From: Phytophthora sp. 'mugwort'
Taxonomy: Eukaryota > Oomycota > Peronosporomycetes > Peronosporales > Peronosporaceae
DNA: 64,000 bases
NCBI GenBank assembly: GCA_033558025.1
Contig: JAUCEF010000014.1
Span: 4,030,001 to 4,094,000, forward strand
Direction of reading: 5' to 3'
The notes below the pieces were generated by a model. It worked only from the letters and a program-made list of their open reading frames with translations. It did not search any database and was not told the origin of the DNA. Positions 21,583 through 30,008 of the stretch are shown here, in pieces. Both the position numbers and the translations under genes were made by a program. Numbering within the stretch: position 1 is the stretch's first letter; each line of letters opens with the position of its first letter.

Positions 21583-23985
21583 ATGGAGAGCGCGCCGGCC
21601 GACGCGGCCTTGAGCCAAACGCTTCCGGACTCTTCAGTGTCAGTGGCATCCACATCCTCGCCCCAAGCTGCCGCATCTCGGGCCGACGGCGCGCTGCACC
21701 TGCGACTCAAGACGCTGGACGAGCACGTGTTTGAGGTGGAGGCCGCCTCGTCCATGTCAGTGGCCGAATTCCGCGCCAAGGTGGCGCTGGCCACGGCCGT
21801 GCCGGCCTCGAGGCAGCGACTCATTTATCGCGGCAAGCTGATGAAAGATGGAGCCGAGTTGGCCACTTACGACTTGCAAGATGGCCACACTGTGCACCTG
21901 GTGGCCAAGTCGCCGTCCACGCCGCCGCCCGCTGTGACCAACGAGGAGGAAGTCGTGGCCAGGGACCCGCCTCTGGATGGCCCGGCCTGGAACTTGGCCA
22001 ACCTCCGCTCGGCCCTCAGGCGGACGACACCGACGACAGAGACGGCCACGCAGCCTCTGCCCATGCTGCGCGAGATCCTGGACGAGATGAGCGAGTCCCC
22101 GCAGGAGGCGGCCGAGAGCATGGGTCTCGATGGTCGAGTGGCCAACATCGGGCCAAGACGACAGGGGCCAGTCATGGACTTGGAGCCTATAACGCAAGGT
22201 ATTCTGACGATGAGGACGGTCTTGTCGACGGCGGCCATGGAGCAGGAGGAAGGCCACAATGAGCAGCAACACGAACAACTAGAGCAACAGACTGAGCAGC
22301 AACCAACAGCCGTACGTCGTGGCCCGAGACAGTTTTTTATTGGCCAGTGGCTGGATGTGAAGGACACTGTGAACCAGTGGCTCGAGTCTACAGTCATGGA
22401 CATTGCCGAGGGGAAAGTATTGGTTCATTATCATGGCTGGCCCGCACGTTGGGACGAATGGATCGACTTTGACTCGGACCGCATTGCGGCGTTTCGTACC
22501 CGAACGCTTCATACTCAAAACACAGAGCGTATGTCGCCCGTACCAACGACAAGAGTGCCCAGTGCCCCTCAAGTCGGTGATAACGATGTACGGAGAATGG
22601 TGGTCGATGTGCGACGTCTGATGCAAGAAATGATGCCACATATTAACCGACTGGCCGATTTGTGTGACGACGAACTGAGACGAGAGCAAGCGCAACGTCA
22701 ATGGCCACAGACAGAGGGAGAAGCATCAGCTGATGCCTTGGAGCTGAATGGATCAACAACACCGGGCGAGTCTCGTGAGAGTGAAGTGTCGGAAGTCGCC
22801 CATCTGGTGGCGCCTCTTTTTGATCGATTTGGCCGACTATTGATGGATTCAGCTCGGTCGTTTGACCCGTTGCTGCGTCCAGAGCTGCGAGGTACCGCAC
22901 AGCGACAACAGGAGCGACGTACAATGCTGTTACGTCGTGGATCTGCGCCACGACAAGCTGCAAGTGTCTCGACATCGATAGAAGCTCAGGATAATTCGTT
23001 ATCTCTTCGTGATCTGATTACCAGGTCTCCAGATACAAGGAGCGAGTCAACTCAGCCGAGACGGAGCATTGATGTCCATATCCACGCGATTGTCGCGCCG
23101 GCATCGCTTGCGTCTCTAGCGTCGCTGAATCGAGGGAACAGCGACACAAGCAACAATCAAGACGAGAATGTTTCTACGCATCGCGTTCAAACGCCATCGA
23201 CGCCTCCTATAGGACGCTCGTTCGGGTTGGACGATTCTCGAACCATTGGAGACGATGGGGACCATAGTCGTGTCCCTCTATTAGGTGCCTATCGTCATCG
23301 CAGCCATTCCCAGACAAGTCAGCAACAGCAACAACGAGCAGTGGCACGGGATCTAGACGAGTTCCTATCTGACGATTTCTTCGGGACGTCGTTCGTTCAT
23401 GATAACGACGACAGTGATGACGATTCGGGTATTAACGACACGCATTCTGAGGTTGTACAGTCGGTTTATCGTCCTCCATCACCGTCAGATAGAATTACGT
23501 CCCCGCGCACGCCTCAAAGTGAAGGCAGTTCTGAGTATTCAAGTGGCACAATCGGCGTGATACCAGAAGTCGCCGCAGCTGAAGAACGACGGCGAGCTCA
23601 AGAGCAAGCGTCGAATCGGAGGAACGAAGCTGGTTATAACAACAACGATAATGCACGAGCATCGTCTGTATCAGCGGAATCGTCTTCGTCAGGATTTCCG
23701 ACTTTCCTGGAAGTGATGCGGCGCACGCTCAGCGGCGTCCGGAACTTTGTTCACAGTGAAGCAAGCGACAGCTCTCAAGAAGGGACGAGCAATCCAGTGG
23801 AGGTCGTGTCGGGGTTTTCCTTGCCGTCCTCCTTGTCGTCTTCGTCGATTGCTTCGTCGTCGTCGCTGTCCACGCCGCCGATATCGCCAGTTCTCCAGTC
23901 TTCGATTGGGAACTCGATGGATCGTACTCGTAGTCCGAGTGACAGCAGTATTGGTGAGGATCTGGACTTGGACGAAGTGGACTAA
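21583..23985 (+). CDS. Ubiquitin-like domain protein with Tudor-knot/chromo-barrel segment
   Basis: An 800-residue protein without visible intron. Residues about 38-108 form a ubiquitin-like domain (LHLRLKTLDEHVFEVEA; RQRLIYRGKLMKDGAELATY; DLQDGHTVHLVAKS) of the kind found at the N-terminus of BAG6/ubiquilin-like adaptors. It lacks a C-terminal Gly-Gly followed by cleavage, so it is an integral domain, not a modifier. Residues about 245-308 (IGQWLDVKDTVNQWLES through HYHGWPARWDEWIDFDSDRI) resemble a Tudor-knot/chromo-barrel module. The rest is Ser/Gln/Arg-rich and probably disordered, ending in an acidic EDLDLDEVD tail. No UBA or BAG domain was seen. A role as a ubiquitin-linked adaptor in protein quality control or chromatin is inferred. 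Long antisense frames within it are by-products of codon bias. Confidence 0.85.
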   Translation: MESAPADAALSQTLPDSSVSVASTSSPQAAASRADGALHLRLKTLDEHVFEVEAASSMSVAEFRAKVALATAVPASRQRLIYRGKLMKDGAELATYDLQDGHTVHLVAKSPSTPPPAVTNEEEVVARDPPLDGPAWNLANLRSALRRTTPTTETATQPLPMLREILDEMSESPQEAAESMGLDGRVANIGPRRQGPVMDLEPITQGILTMRTVLSTAAMEQEEGHNEQQHEQLEQQTEQQPTAVRRGPRQFFIGQWLDVKDTVNQWLESTVMDIAEGKVLVHYHGWPARWDEWIDFDSDRIAAFRTRTLHTQNTERMSPVPTTRVPSAPQVGDNDVRRMVVDVRRLMQEMMPHINRLADLCDDELRREQAQRQWPQTEGEASADALELNGSTTPGESRESEVSEVAHLVAPLFDRFGRLLMDSARSFDPLLRPELRGTAQRQQERRTMLLRRGSAPRQAASVSTSIEAQDNSLSLRDLITRSPDTRSESTQPRRSIDVHIHAIVAPASLASLASLNRGNSDTSNNQDENVSTHRVQTPSTPPIGRSFGLDDSRTIGDDGDHSRVPLLGAYRHRSHSQTSQQQQQRAVARDLDEFLSDDFFGTSFVHDNDDSDDDSGINDTHSEVVQSVYRPPSPSDRITSPRTPQSEGSSEYSSGTIGVIPEVAAAEERRRAQEQASNRRNEAGYNNNDNARASSVSAESSSSGFPTFLEVMRRTLSGVRNFVHSEASDSSQEGTSNPVEVVSGFSLPSSLSSSSIASSSSLSTPPISPVLQSSIGNSMDRTRSPSDSSIGEDLDLDEVD

Positions 23986-24253
23986 ACGTCATGTATCATG
24001 TTGTTTGTCGTAGCCCAAGGCTCGACGTGAAAGACTTCGCTATATATTGCGAGGAAAATTATATCTTGAATAACCGGTTTCTACGGGTTGAAGTGGGTGT
24101 TTCTCTTTATCTGTTTGCCTGCTCAGGTCTCACTGTCAACGGTTGCGTTACTTGTCAAGATGGTGTTTAGAGCCCGAATTTAGAGCTCTTGTTTTAGCTC
24201 AACACTTTGCTCTCATCACGTGTCCATTTGCGGTAAGACAAGCAAGACAACCC

Positions 24254-27200
24254 ATGACGCGAGTACAAGTGGAGATCCGTCTGAAATGCCCGAAGCAAGT
24301 CGTCCATAATGTGGAGCTTCCTCCTTCCTACGAGCTGGCACAGAGCATGCTTGGACGTACGTCAGTGACGGTTGCGCCTCTTTCAGCTTTGATTGAACGC
24401 AGGAAGGCGTTAAGTTCCATCAGTGGCCGAATGAGAGACGAGGATGCCGAGTCGTACGCTGACTCCTTCGAGTCTGACGATGAAGATGAAAGAGTCCGTG
24501 AAGACGACGAAGAGAATAGTGGTGAACCAGCAGCAGACTTGGTGCGAAGTGAAGCAGTGAATGCTCTTGAAGACGATCGTAACAACGGACTTGGGGATAG
24601 TGAAGCTGGCACGGCAGATTCGAGTGAGCTTGGCGACGTGGACGAGGACGGTCGAGCACAGCATACTGGCGTTGATGTCCAAGGTGTCATGAAGCCCAAA
24701 CGACGACTTAAGCTGGCGAAGAGGGAACGGGAGCGACAAACGCTGATTTATTATGACCAACATACGTACACTGTCATCTCGCATTTACGTGCTGTGAACA
24801 AACGTTTGAGTCAGCAACTGGAGCAGCAAAAGAAATTGGTTGAGACGATGACCGAAGAGAAGAAGCAGCATTTGATGCTGATCGAGAGTCTACGAACTGA
24901 AATACAACTACAGAAACAGACACTACACGCTCTACACTGCACTACTCCTGGTGGTGGTGGAATTCATGAGGCATTATTGCCGGCTGTACCGAGACCTCCA
25001 CAACAAGTTAACGCTCGAGACGAGAAAGACGACGGTTTAAGAGCGAAAACACCGCGTTCAGCTGCTTCTCCGTTTCGGCGACGCCCGTTATCCCCGTCAA
25101 GTCAAAGTCCACGGAAAAGTCCACGCATGAGAACAGCTTTGATGCTTTCAAGTGATCAAACGTGTACATGTGGTGGAATATCTCAGGCTCAAGGAACGTA
25201 CATGCTCGAGATCTACACAGCTAAGCTCGAGAAAGCAGAAGAGGAACGTAAGGATCTTCAACAGCGTCATGCGCATCAACTCGCCAATTACTCGCACGAG
25301 TTGTCACGACTGGAGCGTCTATTGGAGAAGGCACACGGCGTCGTTCAGGAGAAGGACAATGAGATGCGACTCCAGCGGACTCGACAGCTTTACTGCAGTT
25401 CACCTACACCACCGACCAATTCCTCGACAGTCATACATCATCGAAATAGCACCACTAGTGTCCCATTAAATAGTACTGCTGGTCGACGAGAGAGTTTTCA
25501 AGTGAAGAACATTTTCTCGGATGATATTTGGAAGGGATTATTGCCATTGGCTCCACCAGCCACAAGCTCCAGCGACCTCTCGAGCGACAAACCACATGAG
25601 ACGATCACGGTTTCCACTGTGAAGTCGACGCCTGTGTCATTTACGTCGCATGTGGGGCAAGCATTCGAGCAATTGCTTAGTCATCAGCTTGTGGCCTTAC
25701 ACGACGCCACATTGGATCGAAGCACACGAGATTGGCTTCGAGAAGTGAGGCTTTGTGGGTCCCAGATGCTAACACTACACCATTCGTTCCAGGTCATGGC
25801 TCGCGCGCTTCAACATGTAGCAGAAAGCACACATTTGTATCAGCTCGCTGAGACGTTGACACAAGAATGTCGCGAATTGCTACAAGCAGAACAAGTGCTG
25901 GTGCTGGTGGTAGACAAGTCGGAGCAAGAATTCTGGTGCCGGATGCCGTCGCGTCTTGCCAGTGAAACTCTCACCGAGAACACGTCGACTGACGCTAGCA
26001 AGACGCAGATGAGAACTGTGCGCTCTGCGTTGCCACATATGAACAATATCCCAGGCACTTTAAGCTTCACGTCGGCATCCGTGCCGTGTGGCTTAGCGGC
26101 ATTTGTGTATCACACGAAACGAGCACTTCTTCTACCTGCCCGACAGATGCCTCGACATCCGAGTTACTCTATGGCTACTGACAATGCAGACCGGTTAGTG
26201 CCCCACCCATACGCGTCGACACTGCTCGTACCAGTTTTACTTGACAATCACGTGTTAGCTGTGGTTCAGGTCTCTGGCAAACTCACTCAAGTACACGCGC
26301 TGGGTCTTTCGATTGCTCTCGATCGATATGACGCGTTCACACTGGAAGATCAGGCTTTATTGACGTTGTTGTGTCATTTCTCGAGTGGATTGTTCCCTAA
26401 AGTCGCGTATTTCACAGACGTCGAGAGCAACAAAGTGAACGAAGAAACGTTTATTCAACTAGCTCCAGAGATTTTCACATGTCTTCACTTTGACGAACTG
26501 GGCAAAGTTGTGATTGAAAACGCCAAAAGCATCTTGGATGCAGACCGTTGTTCTCTTTTCGTGGCCGACAATGCTACCCGAACGCTTCACAATTGGCACA
26601 GTGACATCAGTGGCGCGGGTGTTGAAGTCTACCAAAGGTCTGCGCAGAAAGCAGACACAGGCATGACAATTCACTTCGGACAGGGCATCGTCGGGTTAGT
26701 TGCGGAAACACACGAGCCCATTAATATCCCAGATGCTTACGATGATCCACGGTTTAACTCTGCTTGGGATCAGAAGACACATTATCGTACCAAAAGTATG
26801 CTAACGGTCCCTATTATCTCAAATATGGGAGCTACCGAGAAGTCTGGAGCTTCTGGAACAAGCTCAGGCAACTCGGAGACTACTGACGATGCAGATAAAG
26901 ACACGAAAAGACGAAATCACTTACCACGAGAGCAGACGCTGCTTGGTGTAGTCCAAGTTATTAACAAATCTGGAGGTGCTCCATTCCGTGCAAAGGACGA
27001 GTTTTTACTCCAGACAATCTCGAAACTCATTGCTTTGGCGATCGAAAACTCGCAATTATTCCAGAGAAATCAGGAACTCTGCTGGAATGTAGGCAAACTT
27101 ATCGCCGATGGAGACCTCGTGGAAGCGATTGTGAGTCTGGGCACTGCAGCTGAACAGATTATTGGCGTTGAAGGAGCGGCTGTGTACGTGGTAGACCCCG

Positions 27201-29296
27201 ACACGCATGAGCTCGTGACTTTTCATCACAAACGTCGGTATCGTATCGCTTTATCCGAATCCGCTTACGCCGGGTCTTTAATGGAAGATGCTCTACGCTC
27301 ACAGCAACTCACGATTGTCAATGATATCGCAAAGGCTGCATCTTTCAATGCGTTCGTTGATAGTCTTAGTGGCATTCCTGCTCGCAATGTATTGTTCGCT
27401 CCGTTGGTTGTGGAAGACGTGGAAGGTATCATTCCGGGGATGAATAGACTCGCCAAGAACGGTGATGACGAAGCTTTGTTGACTGCAGACTCGGGGCAGA
27501 AACTCGTGGGTTTGCTCCAGCTTGTCAACATTAAGGGACGTAAAACTCACTTTGACCAGCACGATTTGTTCCTGTCCATCGTTCAGAGTCAAAGCTGTAG
27601 TGTCTTGGCTGCTATACTCGAGAAGCAGCGGATGATGCGTCAGAAGGAGCAAATCGCGCTGCTATTGGATGCGTCCATGTCTTTTTTCAAGGAAATGAGT
27701 GCCATTGGAGTCATTAACGCCGTCTACAATGCCTGTGTGAACATCTTCGACGCCAATACCACCGCGCATCTCTTTCTATGGGAGGAGAGCGTTGAATCTG
27801 GTGACAAGGAGCGTGAGCGGCACTTGTGGTCATCGAAAATCTCGCCACAAGCTGCCGCTGCACTCTTTACTCGATCAACACCGCAAAGCTCAGCTACGAA
27901 TCTTCATTATGTAGCTCCAGAAGCTCGAGGAACCACGAGTATGAGCTTTATCCCGTCGTTAGGAGCACAGTCACGAAAGCTGTCAGTATTGACAGATCAA
28001 ACACTTCGAGCACCAACCAGTGAGGGATTATTCTACCAAGTGCTCCTACGAGGGAGTGCAGTCATTGTAAAGCATTGGATCATTGAGGAGGTTGACGGTG
28101 AAGACAGAGAAGAAGATTCAACTACGAGCCGTCAACATAATGGCTACATTTCGAAGCCAAGTAGTGCAGCACGTGGACGGGAGAGGACACGAGTGGACAT
28201 GTACACGATGAAAGCTACTCGTTCGGACATTCGACTGGGATTTACTCGCTACGCAGTGGTGGCGTGTCCGGTATGGAGCAGTTACGGCCAGGAAATTGTT
28301 GGTGTCTTGGTGCTCTTGTTTCCTCGTGATCATCCTGCAGTCGCTGCTGGAGCTCGAAGTGAACAGCTCAGTACGCTTCCCATTCTCACGCGACAGATTT
28401 CTGGTGCACTTGGCGTATGTCACGACCTCGTGACGGTGTCTACACGTGCTCGAAAGATGCAGAAGATGCTGGAACTCTCTCGTCAAGCTCCAAAAGCTGC
28501 AGTGTCGCTGACACTCACGTCTCGAGGTCATCTTGGAGCATTCTCACAGCCTCTGAACCTTTGTTCCCCAGCGTTTAATGCTCGTGCATTGGTCGCAGAG
28601 TTGCATCCCATTGCCGCATCCAACTTGACCGTCCACTCGCTGTATATGGACGAACAAGGTCATCGTTGGGGCTTTCAGATCTCAGGCGTCACTGCACACG
28701 AAATGAGTTGCGATCACTATATGCAATGGATTGGCAAGCACGTGGAACTCCCTGCTGGTTGTATGGAAGCTGAAGTGTTTGGCAAGCTTCGAATGGACTT
28801 GCAGAGCGTCTATACAAGGAAAGAAGTAATCACTGGAGTCCTCGACATCCGTCAAGTGGCTGCTGATAACTCGGAATCGCGACTTGAAGGGATTTTATCA
28901 CGATCGTCGCTAGTGAAACTCCGTCAATTGCTGTGGGGGTTTGCAGACGCAACGTGGCAAGTGGACGTAGCTCGAGCTTCTCACGTCTTGTTTGGGACAT
29001 ACGCGAGAATCGGCGCTGAAGATGGATACAAAGGCAAGAAAATGCTGTCAAGACTCGAATTGGAGCAAGCGCTTGGCACAGAACCTGGTGGAGCTGGCAT
29101 TTCGTTGACGTTGGCTGAATGGGAGCAAGTGCACGACTGTTTTGCTCAAGGTGATGATCTCGTTGATGTGGAGGACATGCTGATAGCGGTACGACCACAG
29201 CTTCGAACGTTCCCTGTGGTTACGTACGAGCTCGCACCAGTGCTAGACACTGTCACACAAGTTGTAGTTAACGTACAAATGCTCCTGTTTAGCTGA
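24254..29296 (+). CDS. Multi-GAF domain protein with NKFDE cyclic-nucleotide motif
   Basis: A 1,680-residue protein; the first in-frame ATG is at 24,254 (ATG ACG CGA GTA). After an acidic stretch (about 60-95) come two coiled coils (about 175-229 and 317-377). Four GAF-like domains follow at about 482-726, 744-937, 952-1128 and 1135-1408. GAF2 carries VINKSGGAPFRAKDE, an exact fit to the N-K-(x)n-F-x3-D-E motif of cyclic-nucleotide-binding GAF domains of phosphodiesterases and cyclases (N904 to E916). Its ligand region reads GQGIVGLVAETHEPINIPDA. No phosphodiesterase HD domain, cyclase or kinase domain follows; the last 270 residues have a helical, EF-hand-like stretch without a canonical loop (about 1579-1645). 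It probably senses cAMP or cGMP in the cytosol and acts through its coiled coils. A near-Inr (CTCACTGT) lies at about 24,129. Confidence 0.85.
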   Translation: MTRVQVEIRLKCPKQVVHNVELPPSYELAQSMLGRTSVTVAPLSALIERRKALSSISGRMRDEDAESYADSFESDDEDERVREDDEENSGEPAADLVRSEAVNALEDDRNNGLGDSEAGTADSSELGDVDEDGRAQHTGVDVQGVMKPKRRLKLAKRERERQTLIYYDQHTYTVISHLRAVNKRLSQQLEQQKKLVETMTEEKKQHLMLIESLRTEIQLQKQTLHALHCTTPGGGGIHEALLPAVPRPPQQVNARDEKDDGLRAKTPRSAASPFRRRPLSPSSQSPRKSPRMRTALMLSSDQTCTCGGISQAQGTYMLEIYTAKLEKAEEERKDLQQRHAHQLANYSHELSRLERLLEKAHGVVQEKDNEMRLQRTRQLYCSSPTPPTNSSTVIHHRNSTTSVPLNSTAGRRESFQVKNIFSDDIWKGLLPLAPPATSSSDLSSDKPHETITVSTVKSTPVSFTSHVGQAFEQLLSHQLVALHDATLDRSTRDWLREVRLCGSQMLTLHHSFQVMARALQHVAESTHLYQLAETLTQECRELLQAEQVLVLVVDKSEQEFWCRMPSRLASETLTENTSTDASKTQMRTVRSALPHMNNIPGTLSFTSASVPCGLAAFVYHTKRALLLPARQMPRHPSYSMATDNADRLVPHPYASTLLVPVLLDNHVLAVVQVSGKLTQVHALGLSIALDRYDAFTLEDQALLTLLCHFSSGLFPKVAYFTDVESNKVNEETFIQLAPEIFTCLHFDELGKVVIENAKSILDADRCSLFVADNATRTLHNWHSDISGAGVEVYQRSAQKADTGMTIHFGQGIVGLVAETHEPINIPDAYDDPRFNSAWDQKTHYRTKSMLTVPIISNMGATEKSGASGTSSGNSETTDDADKDTKRRNHLPREQTLLGVVQVINKSGGAPFRAKDEFLLQTISKLIALAIENSQLFQRNQELCWNVGKLIADGDLVEAIVSLGTAAEQIIGVEGAAVYVVDPDTHELVTFHHKRRYRIALSESAYAGSLMEDALRSQQLTIVNDIAKAASFNAFVDSLSGIPARNVLFAPLVVEDVEGIIPGMNRLAKNGDDEALLTADSGQKLVGLLQLVNIKGRKTHFDQHDLFLSIVQSQSCSVLAAILEKQRMMRQKEQIALLLDASMSFFKEMSAIGVINAVYNACVNIFDANTTAHLFLWEESVESGDKERERHLWSSKISPQAAAALFTRSTPQSSATNLHYVAPEARGTTSMSFIPSLGAQSRKLSVLTDQTLRAPTSEGLFYQVLLRGSAVIVKHWIIEEVDGEDREEDSTTSRQHNGYISKPSSAARGRERTRVDMYTMKATRSDIRLGFTRYAVVACPVWSSYGQEIVGVLVLLFPRDHPAVAAGARSEQLSTLPILTRQISGALGVCHDLVTVSTRARKMQKMLELSRQAPKAAVSLTLTSRGHLGAFSQPLNLCSPAFNARALVAELHPIAASNLTVHSLYMDEQGHRWGFQISGVTAHEMSCDHYMQWIGKHVELPAGCMEAEVFGKLRMDLQSVYTRKEVITGVLDIRQVAADNSESRLEGILSRSSLVKLRQLLWGFADATWQVDVARASHVLFGTYARIGAEDGYKGKKMLSRLELEQALGTEPGGAGISLTLAEWEQVHDCFAQGDDLVDVEDMLIAVRPQLRTFPVVTYELAPVLDTVTQVVVNVQMLLFS

Positions 29297-30008
29297 GGAC
29301 CCCCTCAACAGTTAACCAAGATATGATCAAGAGACCGTTGATGTAGCCATGTTGCGTTGATTAGCATGACGTCGCGTGCGTCACGACACCTGTTTGTCTG
29401 TATACCACCGCATATTTGGATGTGTATATGATGCAGTCTCGCAGGTTATTAGCTGATCCGGCGGTCCATAATATGTATACTGTACTGTAATACCGGTACA
29501 AAACAGTCACCTCGTTGCTTGCCAAGCGTGCCGCTGTACCGCACAGAGAGCGTGCGAGTGAAGTGCAAAGCGCGTGCCTCTGGTGGCTGCACTCCAGTCC
29601 TGCCCGTGCATTCGCATTGTCATGACGCATGGGCCAATAAAAGATTCCCGTTACCCATCGCGCAAGTATTGCAACGATTACAGTGTAAATACAACATTTC
29701 CATTAATGCATTCACGGACTAGCTAGCTCTAAAGTTAAGAGTCTTAACGGTACCCATTGAGGTTAACCTTAATATTGTATGATTTGACAACTGTCGTCGG
29801 CGCATCCCCTTTTTTCGTCCACATCATTCCCTTCAAACTTAATAAGTATCACTTTTCATCCATCTACAGTACAATAAAAATCCATAACCTTCAAACCCAT
29901 ATTGCCGGATAGTATCCGGATCCCGAGGAGCTCCCGATCCCCCCCTTACGTGCGTCATTCATCAAGTGTCCTCCAATCGCCTAAGTCTCTTTGCTGTTTC
30001 AGGACATC
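29297..30008. other. Intergenic region between GAF gene and hydrolase gene
   Basis: No gene is supportable. A TCATTC word that could be part of an initiator lies at about 29,955. CTGTTTCAG just before the ATG at 30,009 looks like a 3' splice site, so a leader intron is possible, but no matching donor could be chosen with confidence. Confidence 0.35.

Noticed and set aside
21757..22975. Minus-strand open frames of 110-178 codons inside the Ubl gene
   Set aside because: They are antisense to a convincing 800-codon gene and have biased, low-complexity composition; they follow from its codon usage.
24143..24253. Extension of the GAF protein upstream of 24,254
   Set aside because: It would need a TTG start and adds no recognisable sequence; the first ATG is at 24,254.
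24328..24784. Minus-strand frames at the start of the GAF gene
   Set aside because: Ser-rich antisense shadows of the acidic region.
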